DNA from: Pardosa pseudoannulata
Lineage: Eukaryota > Arthropoda > Arachnida > Araneae > Lycosidae
DNA: 64,000 nucleotides
Reading direction: 5' to 3'
Assembly (NCBI GenBank): GCA_032207245.1
Contig: CM063500.1
Location: forward strand, 38,917,740-38,981,739
This document shows, piece after piece, positions 10,350-20,584 of the stretch (within the stretch, counting starts at the first letter, position 1; the number at the start of each line of letters is the position of its first letter). The notes beneath the pieces are model-generated. The model saw nothing but the letters and a program-made list of their open reading frames with translations. It searched no databases and was not told the origin of the DNA. A program made the translations under genes and the position numbers.

Positions 10350-11045
10350 ATAATAACACATTATATTATACAACCCCCCCACAAACGTAAATTTACTTCT
10401 TTTACTAATTCAAGTCGCAAACTGGCTAGATATTGGCTCCTTGGTGATGCTTTACCCCCCACTCCCCAATTTGGTGATACATCCAAAAACTTGGTGACAT
10501 GTATGGCGACATAAAGGCCAGCTAAAGAGTCAGTCAGCTTAAAAACATACCTGTGTCACTTCGTGTGAGAGAATGTATTGTACCTACCCAGTTTTTTGTC
10601 CTAAAAGTTTTTTGTCCTGGCTGTTGTAAACGTGTTTTATTTGCAATACAAACGAAATTTGTTACTCTGCTGTCGAGTATTGAAAGACTACTCAATCCAC
10701 GTATGCAAAGCTTGGGCAATTCGCAACAGTGTATCAACTCAACAATAGATAGAGGACTAAATACTGTCATTTGCGGCGTCAATGGCGTAGTGACAGAGGG
10801 AAGGCTGTTAAAACTCCTCATTAAGAACTGATTTATGTATATATTTTATACATAAGTGTTGCAGTATTAATTTTGAGATAAGAATCAAAGGGGAAAAACG
10901 ACCCCTCCCATGGTAAAATTTCTAGCTACTGTCCTGGGTGACGGAATGTGTGTTACATCGAGAGTTTTCGTTTTATGCATTGCAAGCTACAACGAAACAC
11001 TGATGATCACAACTTACGTGTTACAACAGTACTAAATGTTTTCTT
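10350..11045. other. Unclassified, partly GC-richer stretch
   Basis: Short ORFs on both strands (10534-10831) overlap each other and show no known domain. At ~10893-10937, CGACCCCTCCCATGG followed by CTAGCTACTGTCCTGG resembles the right end of the hAT MITE at 12383-13012 (CTGGCTACGGCCCTG). It is probably the stump of a related element. A homopolymer of C lies near 10374. Confidence 0.4.
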
Positions 11046-11376
11046 CTCGTAATTGGATGGTATGCAGGTTCGGAACCCGAGCCGGCCTAAGATCCACCAT
11101 GTTCGTTAAAGGTGACTGGGGCACGTAAAATATGTTAGTTGTCACAATGTCATCCAAGTACTCGATGAATACCTCTGGGGGTGGCAGGCCAAATCTATGG
11201 GTCTTTTGCTTGATCCCTGCTTCAAAATTACGAGGTCCCACTTGAGAAAAGTCGTTCTTTTGCCTTAATGGCGCTTATTAAAAAACGAAAGGCACACACT
11301 TTTACTTTAACGCGAGTTCCATATAGCTCAATCGTGCTTGGTTTGTCCAAATGGTATCAAAAACAACAACAAAAAA
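11046..11376 (+). mobile_element. tRNA-Lys-like SINE, 5'-truncated copy
   Basis: Matches 17386-17742 from the B-box region onward: GGTTCGGAACCCGAG, CCTAAGATCC, TACCTCTGGGGGTGGCAGGC, and a tail ending GGTATCAAAAACAACAACAA. The first ~50 bases of the tRNA-like head are missing or diverged. The 69-aa minus-strand ORF here is a by-product. Confidence 0.7.
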
Positions 11377-12182
11377 TATTAGCTATATTTTTTGTTTTCT
11401 CAATGTCCCGATTTAACATGCTTGTAAGTTTAATTTTTAGAAGTACTCATAGCTGAATGAGAAATGGTCGTCATGTTTGGATCGGAGATCTTGTAACGTC
11501 GTTTTCTGGAATATGCAAAATTTGTCTGCAGCTATGAATGGAAGAGATCTTGTACGGAAGCTCGTACTTTTATTTTTCCCCTTCCCTCTTGCTCGTCGGT
11601 CTGAAGGTGTGCAGTTGATGAATGATGTTTCTTATGTAATTGTTTCATTTTATTTTTTATTAAATGTTAAAAGTACTGTTTACGTTTTATCTTATGTTTT
11701 TGAAGCTGTCAAACTCTGTCAGTTTTCTTTTATTTCCAGCCAATTTTGAAGGTCAAGTGATAGTAATTTCGTTTCTGAATGTTTTTGATATTATTAAGAC
11801 TGTTGAGTCATAGATTCCTTTGATTATAAATTAACTAGTAATAATCAAATATTAGTTAAATAATTATTGTTACCTACGATTTCCTTGTTATAAAAATGTA
11901 TCTTCAGTTATTTTTTAAATTTTTTTTATGAAATATTGTGCGTTTGCTTATTATGCAATAACAGGGCTTCCTGTTTTTGTAAAATATTGTTGTTTTGTTG
12001 AAGTCGGTGTCTTCCACATCTTCTTCATATATTTTTTTAGGGTATAGATGCGATATTTACATTCCGGCTTTTGTCGCCAAATTTGGCGGTTTTCGGAGCA
12101 TTTTGCTGGGCGATAACTGGTTAGCTTTTTCTACCCTGATATTGGAGCTTTGCAGTGGCAACCCTCGTTCGTTCTTTCAGCT
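11377..12182. other. Unassigned unique-looking stretch upstream of a promoter-like cluster
   Basis: Short open frames (11477-11749, 11995-12198) lack domains. Bases ~11950-12310 are visibly less AT-rich than the surroundings and do not match other repeats in the window. This could be a host 5' region or an unrecognised repeat. Confidence 0.35.
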
Positions 12183-12210
12183 CCATTGGTGCACGTGATT
12201 TCTGACGTCA
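12183..12210. promoter_or_regulatory. CCAAT / E-box / CRE cluster
   Basis: Within 28 bases lie an inverted CCAAT box (CCATTGG, 12183-12189), a CACGTG E-box (12192-12197) and a full palindromic CRE, TGACGTCA (12203-12210). A 14-bp palindrome CATGGAATTCCATG follows at 12274-12287. These are binding motifs for NF-Y, bHLH and CREB/ATF-type factors. Such close packing suggests a promoter, but no downstream first exon was identified. It could be chance or part of a transposon promoter. Confidence 0.35.
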
Positions 12211-12382
12211 CCACCCGTCTCTATCGAATAAATTCTTTTGAGTTATTTTCATAGCCTTTTGCCTTACGGTATTCATGGAATTCCATGCCGTTTCGCATGG
12301 TCAGGTTGTAGAATTTTATGTTTTTTCTTTTTATTTATTTATTTATTTATTTATTTATTTTTTTTTTTAGTTGTGCATTATG

Positions 12383-13012
12383 CAGGGCCGTAGGCAAGGG
12401 GAGGGATTTAGGGGACGGGTCCTCCTCCGAAATTTTAAAATACCGTTTTTATGGAAAGAAAACGGACCATGTGTGTGTGTCTTCTGCCTAGCTGTGCATA
12501 GACAAAAGTGGGCTTAGAACAGTGACATGGAGTTAAGAATGTAGGTTAAAATTGGATTCGACATGTGAGAAGAGATTGACTAGCACTTTTGGCAACTCAT
12601 CACAATATTGTTGCACAATCGGAAGAAATTGTGTAAATTTTTTGGCGAAAATTAAAAAAAAGCATATTTTATAATTTAAAATAATAATTTGAACATTTTC
12701 ATTTTCTTTCAAAATTATTCTTTTTCTTTAGTTATACTTCTGTTTTAAAAATTAGAATTTAATACCATGTATAGTTTATATATTTTCAATGTTAATTTTA
12801 CTATTAATTCATTGTGTAGTTACTACATGACTCATTCAAGGCTATAAATTTTTTCATTATACCATTTTTAATTATTTTGATATTTTAAAATCTCTTTGAT
12901 ATTATGATACTCATTAGGACTATACATACATAAGAAAACATGTAGTTTTATTGAAGTATCCTTCACAAAAAACAATGTCCCCCTCTGAATATAATATCTG
13001 GCTACGGCCCTG
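12383..13012. mobile_element. hAT MITE with perfect 8-bp target duplication
   Basis: Left end CAGGGCCGTAGGCAAG and right end CTGGCTACGGCCCTG are inverted repeats. The element is flanked on both sides by GCATTATG (12375-12382 and 13013-13020), an exact 8-bp duplication diagnostic of hAT insertion. The 630-bp interior has no transposase ORF, so mobility would need a transposase supplied elsewhere. The exact duplication suggests a fairly recent insertion. Confidence 0.9.
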
Positions 13013-13234
13013 GCATTATGGATTTTGTTTTGAAAGTTTTGGGTAAAATCAATGTGGTTAAGAAGTATCAGGAGATTTTACGGGTTATGCAGTTCGTGAG
13101 GAGGGCAACGCGTATGTATTGATGAAGGTGTAATAGGATTAACTTTTGCTTTGTATTTGTTTAACAGGAGGGAATTATTTTATATTTTTTTAAGAGAGGT
13201 CGGTCTTCTAAATTTAATTGTTCTTATTAAAATA

Positions 13235-13715
13235 TGTGTGTATGTAATATGTATTTATTGTTATATGTAATCATCATTAAGAGGGGTTAAAGGGGGAACC
13301 CACTCAAAAATTTTAAATTTGTTTTAAAGAATTTTTAAATATTTATTTCCCATACAAAAGCCCTATAAAACTCACCTTTCTTATCATATACTTTTTAAAT
13401 AGTAAAATTCAGTAAAATATATGCTGTGAAATTTTTTGTAGAAATTTGTAACTTTGGTTTCTTAAAAGCCATGTGGTACGGTCCTCCTCCTTTCATTAAT
13501 TTCTTGTATGTCTTTATTTCTTTTTTCAGTGTTTATTAAAATAAGTGTTTGTAATATGTATTTAATGTTGTATGTAATAATCTTTAAGACGTGGTTGAGG
13601 GAGGGATCCCCCCCTCAAAATTTTAAAATTTATTTTTAAAAATCTGTAAAATATATGCTGTGTCACTTTTAGTAAAATTTTGTAATAGCTTTGGTTTCTT
13701 AAAAGCCATGTGGTG
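13235..13715. repeat. Diverged local duplication (two ~200-250-bp copies)
   Basis: GTAATATGTATTTATTGTTA near 13246 recurs near 13551. AAAATATATGCTGTG near 13414 recurs near 13647. GGTTTCTTAAAAGCCATGTG near 13457 recurs near 13692. Both copies carry a run of G then C (GGGGGAACCC / GGGATCCCCCCC). Confidence 0.75.
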
Positions 13716-13900
13716 CCTTCCATGTTTTTTTTTTTTTTGATCTTTCAGAAAGCACCATTTTCTGCCATTTTAGTTTGGCGACTTTCAAAAATGGGGGCTT
13801 GCCAAGATGGCCAAGAAGAAAAACATGGCGACCGTAAGAGTGTAAATATCGCATCTGTTCCATTTTTAGAATGCACAGCACTTGTAAATAATTAAAAGTT

Positions 13901-14095
13901 TTCGAACATTTTAAAGACGACAGTATTTTTCATTGTGAAATGAAGCATATTTATACCATTTTATTTTAGAATCAGATTAGAAGATAAACGTTACTCGCTT
14001 TGAATTTTGCCAACTATGGATGCCTCTATCCATTCCAGGTCCAACCGCTTCATAAAATCGAGGACAGATAACTTAGGCTATCATTATATAGGAGA
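13901..14095. repeat. ~235-bp dispersed repeat, copy 2
   Basis: Counterpart of 8076-8310, with about 20 small differences and some deletions. No coding content. Confidence 0.7.
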
Positions 14096-14102
14096 TATAG
14101 GG

Positions 14103-14638
14103 GATGAATAAAATTTCTCCTTCGCGTTTCGCGTGAAATTTGTTGGAACGTGTGAAATACTTTGTCATGTTTCTCTTCCACATGTCATATGAAAATCAGA
14201 GGCGATTGACTCCTTGATATATCTCAATTTACTTTTTGAAGGGCTTCATAGATTAAAAGGAGTGAAAAGTAAGCCATTGTTCTCGCACATGACTTTTGGA
14301 CAAACAACCGAAAGATAAATCTTATCACGCCAAAATCTGTGTTAAATAAAGGAGTTATGAAACTTCATCATAAGTATATGAACAAAATCTCTCCTTGGCG
14401 TTTCGAGTGAAATTTGTTGGAGTTAAATACAAAGTCATGTTTCTCTTCCACATGTCATATGAAAACAGAGGCGATTGACTTTTTGATATATCTCAATTTA
14501 CTTTTTGAAGGGCTTCATAGATTAAAAGGAGTGAAAAGTAAGCCATTGTTCGCACATGACTTTTGGACAAACAACCGAAAGATAAATCTTATCACGCCAA
14601 AATCTGTGTTAAATAAAGGAGTTATGAAACTTCGTACA
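14103..14638. repeat. Recent tandem duplication, unit ~273 bp
   Basis: Unit 1 (14103-14376) and unit 2 (14377-14638) are nearly identical over long stretches, for example from CATGTTTCTCTTCCACATGT to GAGTTATGAAACTTC. The much higher identity than in other duplications nearby implies a recent event. The 96-aa frame 14414-14704 spans it but shows no domain. Confidence 0.85.
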
Positions 14639-15664
14639 TGTTTACCCTCAGCAGTATTCAATTTTAAAGCACTATTTTGCAGTGCGCTGAAGTATGTGGT
14701 ATAGCTATCACATATACACTTTCAAATAGATATTTCCAAAAGCTGCTTTTGTTTTTGTTTTAATTTTTATCTTTATTGTAGTTGGGAAAGGTTTATCGAT
14801 AAAAAATATCGATACAAATTTTCTTTTCGTCATAACCGCATTTCTTCCTATGCAAATTTATTTTAGTTAAATGTCAGCCGTTGTATAAGTGAACACGGTT
14901 ATCTCCTAGGCTCTGTTACTCTGATTGTTCGGCGTTGCTCAGAATGTTATTGTCAAATCGTCTGTTAAAATTGATGTTCTACCCACATATTATCTTTTTT
15001 ATTTTATTTTTTCTCTGTAAGTTGCGAGTGGCAACGAACGATTTTTTTTTTAGTAAAAACGTGGTTGTTCTTTCGTATGCGAGAAAAAATGGCTCTTGAG
15101 TTGCTTTTGTGTTTTGATATATTAATATTATTTACGCCATAAATTCTTCTATATGACATTTTCTGTGTTTTAAAGATCTCGCATACGTAAATATAATAAA
15201 AGGTGTTTTATATTAAAAGTGCGTTGTTTTTGAGCAATTAATTAACGCCATTGAGAACATTCTTCAGTATCATACTTCTGATTTCGAAACCCAAACGGGA
15301 CAGCTATGTCGTAGTAAGTTGGTCATAAGAAAATATGACGTAATATGTATAGTAAAATGCTTGAGTTTATTTTAATATCTTGTTTAAATATATTTATCGT
15401 TCGATCTGAATGAATAATGTTTAGTCAGTGAAATTAGCTGCTTTTTTGAACTTTTTACATATCTCCACACTTCGCGCATAATATGACGCTGTGCACTCTG
15501 CAAATTAGTTAAAATTTAACTTAATAATTGTAAAGTCACTCTAATTTTCAGCCTGATACACACAGGGCTTAGTCAGGATGACTTTGTCCCCTTGGGGAAT
15601 AAAAATTTCTAAGTCCCGACTTTAGCTTTTACGAATTCTTGCTCACTATAAATTCCGGGATTGA
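14639..15664. other. Stretch without identified repeat or gene
   Basis: No coding frame. It contains the DRE-like motif pair at 14794-14814. Bases 14870-15330 are relatively base-balanced and match nothing else in the window. A donor-like CTCTGTAAGTTG lies near 15014. This could include an untranslated first exon, but the evidence is thin. Confidence 0.35.
14794..14814. promoter_or_regulatory. Paired TATCGATA motifs (DRE-like)
   Basis: Two exact copies of the 8-base palindrome TATCGATA lie at 14794-14801 and 14807-14814, 13 bases apart. This is the DRE bound by DREF at many insect housekeeping promoters. Function in this genome is an inference from Drosophila. Confidence 0.3.
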
Positions 15665-16134
15665 CTGAAGAATAGGGTGTCCCCGCCAACTTGGCGATAA
15701 AGCTCTTAGCATGGTAGACTAACATTTTCTAGTTATGTCGCCGTGCCTAAACAATCTGTATCTAAATTTTAATTTATACTTTATTTGTATCCAGCTCTTA
15801 TAGTGGAATCCATTTCTTATATATTATATGCGTGTAATGCTTAAAAATATTAGGTACAATGAACCATTAAAGGTTCACTATGATTAATTTGGATGGCAAA
15901 TTGAGCTGTTGGCTTTTTAAACTGAAGGATTCATTTCCCATAAATGTAAATGCCCGCTTTTTCACTTGTTTTGGTTAATTATGAAAATGTATATAATTAC
16001 ATTGGCGCAATCTGCATCAATTAAAGTCGCCCAAGTAGCAAGCGATACAATGTTGTTCGGATGAAATACCTTTGTGTCTTAGTAAACACCGCCAATAATT
16101 TCACCAAATTAGCCAAGGGCACCCTATTCTTCAG
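15665..16134. mobile_element. Non-autonomous DNA transposon, perfect 15-bp inverted ends
   Basis: CTGAAGAATAGGGTG at 15665-15679 is matched exactly by its reverse complement at 16120-16134. Subterminal sequence is also loosely inverted (CCGCCAACTTGG and CCAAATTAGCC). The 470-bp interior is non-coding. No clear target duplication could be fixed, so the superfamily is open. Confidence 0.7.
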
Positions 16135-16355
16135 TAGTACTAAATTCTCATTATTTATCTACACGTAAAATGTTTTCCAAAAGAAATATAATGAAAATTA
16201 TGTCTAAAATTATTATTTATTGAAAATAAATTCTGATCTGGAAAAATCATTTTAAAACAACTCATTTATTTGTGGTCAAGTTTAGATAAGCAATGTTTAT
16301 GTAATCAGTATTCTCCTTAGTGTGTGTTCCATAGCGTTATATTGTTGGGTAGAAC
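16135..16355. other. Short AT-rich spacer
   Basis: No recognised feature. Confidence 0.5.
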
Positions 16356-16950
16356 ATTCTACTAACCTGTTCGTATTGTACCTGTTCGATAATGTACCTT
16401 AATTTCTAGTAGATAAGCACGTATATGTATGTACATAACTCATTAAATGAAAGTTAAAGTTCATCGGATAAAAATTCTGGTGTATACGCCGTACGAATGA
16501 TAAATGAGAAAAATAAAAATTCAGCGCTCTTTTATATATAAAGGCTAAACGCTCCTGCCGAGCGATGGTCTAATAGTAGGTCACTGCTCCGGTACCGGAG
16601 TTCGTGGGTCTGATTCCCGCTGTTGACATGGGTGTTCGTAGCTGTTTGAAATCGGCTTTAAGCAGTAGGTCGATGTCTCATTAGCCCTCGTGAGCAAAAT
16701 AGTAAATCGTAGTGCTCCAATTCAAACCTAAACATTGAGTAAAAACAATATGGAACTTAATCTGATATTCAATGTGTTGGAAAGCATTTTTAAATATATT
16801 GATTAACTGCTCAATTAAAAAAAATGTCTTTAAATTTTAGTAATTTTAAGTCAAAACATACTAATTTTTCTCTTATTAGAAAAACAGCTTAAGATTAAAT
16901 GCACAAAAAATGGCGATTTAATGTCCCATGTACGGATTGATAAACTGAAA
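16356..16950 (+). repeat. ~590-bp dispersed repeat, copy 2 (contains a SINE)
   Basis: Partner of 6098-6685, with the same start and end sequences and the same internal SINE. Differences are scattered substitutions and small indels. Confidence 0.8.
16550..16728 (+). mobile_element. tRNA-derived SINE, family 1, copy 2
   Basis: The clearest head in the family: A-box-like GATGGTCTAATAGTAGG and B-box-like GGTCTGATTCC at 16607-16617, with an inverted CTCCGGTACCGGAG between them. The body contains GTAGCTGTTTGAAATCGGC and CTCATTAGCC. Confidence 0.75.
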
Positions 16951-17385
16951 AGTATAAGAAAAAACCGATGAAAAATGTGAATCCACTAATGTAGAGTAAG
17001 TCGAGATTCGCTTCGCTGCTTTTATGTATAACTGATAGTGATGAAATTTGGGTGGATGAACTTAAAATTATGACGTACTTCACAGACGGAAACATTTACC
17101 CACTTTTACAGTACAATGATAGTAAAAAGTGATTCATATTAGGATGAATGTCTAAAAGGCGAAAATCCTTCAGTTAGGAGTACCTATCGATCATTATTAA
17201 GAAAGCTTTCTTGTTAGTTAAGAATGAGTGTTGTGTGGATTTTCCTCTCTCCTAATTAAAAAAAAAATCTGATGTGAACATAATGATTTCCTTGTACGCC
17301 TATTAAATTATATATCGTTTTTGTTGCACTTTATTTAAACTTGTTACATTTGAGTTGAAATGATCCTCTAGTCCTTTAATTAAAT
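16951..17385. other. Spacer, no gene seen
   Basis: A short minus-strand frame (16895-17095) has no domain and is probably chance. A 14-base palindrome AAGAAAGCTTTCTT lies near 17205. Confidence 0.45.
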
Positions 17386-17742
17386 GGTCGAGCAGTTGAC
17401 CAGTCGGCAAAGGCAACTGTCTCTTAACTGGACGAATTCGGGTTCGGAGCCCAAGTCTGCCTAAGATCCGCTGTGTTCATTAAACTGAGCACATAAATTA
17501 TGCTCGTGGTCACGATGTCCTCCAAATTCTCAATCCATACCTCTGGGGGTGGCAGGCAAAGCCTATGCGTCTTCTGCTTGGTCCCTGCTGCAAAATTATG
17601 AGGACCCCCTTAAGAAACAAGTCATACTTTCACCCAAGTGGTGTTCGTTTAAAACAAAAGACGCACCCCTTTGCTTTAATAGATTAGCTTATGGTTCAAC
17701 CGTGCTTGGTTTCACCAAGTAGCATCAAAAAACAACAACAAT
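17386..17742 (+). mobile_element. tRNA-Lys-like SINE, full-length copy
   Basis: The head aligns by eye with arthropod tRNA-Lys(CTT): A-box region CCAGTCGGCAAAGGCA, anticodon-loop-like CTCTTAA, then B-box GGTTCGGAGCCC. The body (CCTAAGATCC, CCTCTGGGGGTGGCAGGC) and a 3' tail ending AACAACAACAATAAAA are shared with 11046-11376. The tail also lies at the start of the two following tandem units. Transcription by Pol III and LINE-driven copying are known for this class. The anticodon assignment is by eye. Confidence 0.7.
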
Positions 17743-18282
17743 AAAATGGTTAGTTTGCATAAATGCTAAAATATCACTTATGATAACACCATTTTATGTA
17801 ATACTAATTCAGTTTCAACAATCGGCAAAATTGTGTTCAACAATGAAAAAAGCTAACAATAAAAAGTACTTGAATGAAAAATACAGTGGCAACCGGCAGC
17901 GTTGTAATATTTGTAATATTAAGTTATTTAATTGAGTAATTTAGAGAACAGGTTGCAACAAGAAATGGAAGTGCATAACTAGATATTAAGACGACCGTAT
18001 CCCAGTTCGGGGGGCACGCCAAGCGTTTGCGATGTCTCCAAATTCAAAAACCCAGTTTTCTAGCAAACCTTGCTTTATTTTTATTTTCTATTTTTTAAAT
18101 TTGTGTTCATCTTAACAAAATTTCAAACCTTTTTTGTTCAAAATATGCTTTGAAATTATTTATAAACTTAAAGCAAAACGAATCACAGATTATAAACATC
18201 ATTTCTCGACAATTTGGCGATCACTTATACAAAAATAGAGCCAAAAACATGGCGGCAGGCGCCCGGAACTGGGATTCTACCC
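17608..18282. repeat. Composite tandem repeat, unit A
   Basis: The first of three head-to-tail units that begin with a SINE-tail segment (CCCAAGTGGTGTTCGTT). Unit A lacks the ~850-bp middle, including the TA microsatellite, found in unit B. The junction lies just after AACTAGATATTAAG near 17990. Confidence 0.75.
17999..18278. mobile_element. ~280-bp inverted-end segment in unit A
   Basis: Bounded by TATCCCAGTTCGGGGGGC on the left and GCGCCCGGAACTGGGATT on the right, which are imperfect inverted repeats. A related, more eroded copy occurs in unit B at ~19531-19815. It looks like a small MITE carried along in the tandem units. Confidence 0.55.
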
Positions 18283-18840
18283 ACTTGAAATAAAGTCCTA
18301 CTTTCGCCCAAGTGGTGTTCGTTAAAACAAAACACGCACCCCTTTGATTTAATAAATTAACATAAGATTTAATCGATCTTGGTTTCACCAAGTGGCATCA
18401 AAAACAGCAACAATAAAATGGCTAATTTGCATAAATGCTAAAATATTACTTTTGATAACATCAACAATTTTATGTAAAATTAATTCAATTTCAAAAATTG
18501 GTAAAACTGTATTCAACAATGAAAAAAAGCTAACAGTGAAAAGTACTTCAACAAAGAAAAATATAGTAGCAACTGGCAGCTTTTTACTATTTATTAAATT
18601 GAGTTATTTAATTATAAACAGAGCAGAATGCAACAAGAAATGGAAGTGCATAACTAGATATTAAGAATCCTAAATATAAAATTTTAACACTCTACGTTGG
18701 TGATATCATACTCATTTCATGTCAAGGGCCAGGTGGTCTGTTGAAAACGAGGGACTAGACTTTGTAAATGTTGGCTTTATTACAAAGTTCATTAACTTGT
18801 GAAGTTTAGGACAATACAAAAACTCATTACTATTTACGGT

Positions 18841-18873
<33 letters not shown>

Positions 18874-18954
18874 GTATATATATATGTGTGTATATATACA
18901 TATATGTATATATATATGTATATATGTATATATATATATGTATATATATATGTG

Positions 18955-19015
<61 letters not shown>

Positions 19016-19283
19016 GCATATGTGTATATATATACATATGTATGTATATATGTATATATATATGTATGTATATATGTATATATGTATATATATATATATA
19101 TTTATGTATATATGTATATATGTACATATATATGTATGTATATATGTATATATATATGTATGTATATATGTATATATATGTATGTATGTATATATATATA
19201 TATGTATGCATACATGTATGTATATACATGTATATATATACATATATATTTGTATGTATATATATATATATATGTATGTATAA

Positions 19284-19379
<96 letters not shown>

Positions 19380-19819
19380 GTATATGTATATATATAATGT
19401 GTGTGTGTGAGAGAGAGAAACCGGCAAATTAATCCTTTGGTCACAAGTTTTAGCCCCTATTATTTTTAAATGCCCGAGATTACTGGGCAATGAGAAGCCA
19501 GATTAATAAGCAGGTTGCAGTCGTATGGCTAAATTCCAGTTCAGTGGGCACGAGCATGGGCGATGGCGCCAAATTCTAAAATACAATTTTCTGGTAAACC
19601 TTGCTCTATTTTTTTATTTTCAATTTTTTTAAAAATTTGTATTACTCTTAACAAAATTTCAAACCTTTTTGTTCAAAATATGCTTTGAAATTGGGTATAA
19701 ACTTAATACAAAAAGGAACCACAAATTGTAAACATCACTTGGCGACAATTTGGCGATCATTTGAACAAAAATAAGAGCCAAAAACATGGCGGCAGGCCTC
19801 CACAACTGGGATTCTACCC
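18283..19819. repeat. Composite tandem repeat, unit B
   Basis: Second unit: SINE-tail block, a block also found in unit C (TACGTTGGTGATATCA, GTCAAGGGCCAGGTGGTC), the long TA microsatellite, then the 280-bp inverted-end segment. Short ORFs in it are by-products. Confidence 0.8.
18841..19403. repeat. Long TA / TATG / TACA microsatellite
   Basis: About 560 bases of alternating TA with interspersed TG and CA steps, ending in (TG)n and (GA)n. All long open frames here (Tyr/Ile repeats in several frames and strands) are artefacts of the simple repeat. Confidence 0.95.
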
Positions 19820-20325
19820 ACTTGAACTAAAGTCTTACTTTCACCCAAGTGGTGTTCGTTAAAACACCCCCTTTGCTTTAATAAATTAGCAAATGGCTCA
19901 ATCGGGCTTATTTTCACCAAGTGACATCAGAAACAACAACAATAAAATGGTTAGTTTGCATAAATGCTAAAATATTACTTTTGATAACATTATTTTATGC
20001 AATATTAATTCAATTTCAACAATCGGTAAAATTATATACAACCATGATACAAGATAACAATGAAAAGTACTTTAACAATGAAAAATATAGAGGCAACTGG
20101 CAGCGTTTTAATATTTGTTAAATTGAGTTATTTAATTATAAAGAGATTTCTAAATATAAAACTTAAACACTTTACGTTGGTGATATCAAACTCATTTTAT
20201 GTCAAGGGCCAGGTGGTCCGTTGAAAACGAGGGACTGGACTTTTTGTAAATGTTGGCTTTATTTTAAAATTCATAACTTGTGAAGCTTAGATAATACAAA
20301 TTCATTACTATTTAGGATTGTGTAT
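19820..20325. repeat. Composite tandem repeat, unit C, left part
   Basis: Third unit, aligned with unit B up to the TA microsatellite, where the gypsy element interrupts it. The rest of the unit resumes at 25945. Confidence 0.8.
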
Positions 20326-20555
20326 TGTAACACTATAAATCCAAGCACAAACTATCTACATTTAAGAATTACGTTTAATTATTAAGATATTTACACATAT
20401 TTACAGGTTTACTTAATATTTAACATTACTAAAAATGCAGAGAGCAGGAGGCCCTCGCACACACCAGCACAACACCTAACGGAAAACTAACAGTCTGTCC
20501 TTTTTCCACTGAAACAAAAAGGTGCGCGCGCAGATGGCCGTTGCGCGCTGTCACA
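20326..20555 (-). repeat. 3' LTR of the gypsy element
   Basis: Read on the minus strand, it starts TGTGACAGCGCGC and ends AGTGTTACA. It contains a GC-rich block (GTGCGCGCGCAGATGGCC on the plus strand) in an otherwise AT-rich sequence. Confidence 0.95.
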
Positions 20556-20570
20556 CTCTTCCCCTCAACC
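20556..20570 (-). promoter_or_regulatory. Polypurine tract of the gypsy element
   Basis: On the minus strand the purine run GAGGGGAAGAG sits directly before the 3' LTR. It primes plus-strand DNA synthesis in this class. The integrase stop codon is about 30 bases from the LTR. Confidence 0.8.
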
Positions 20571-20584
20571 ATCGACTAATGTCC

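Noticed and set aside
10534..10831. Overlapping ORFs of 92-95 codons on both strands
   Set aside because: Neither shows a domain or a repeated match in the window; the overlap suggests chance openness in a GC-richer patch.
16607..16617. Possible functional tRNA gene
   Set aside because: Only A- and B-box-like motifs are present, without a closing acceptor stem; the sequence recurs as a dispersed SINE.
18799..19444. Several ORFs of 60-200 codons on both strands rich in Tyr and Ile
   Set aside because: They are translations of the TA/TATG microsatellite in every frame and have no other content.
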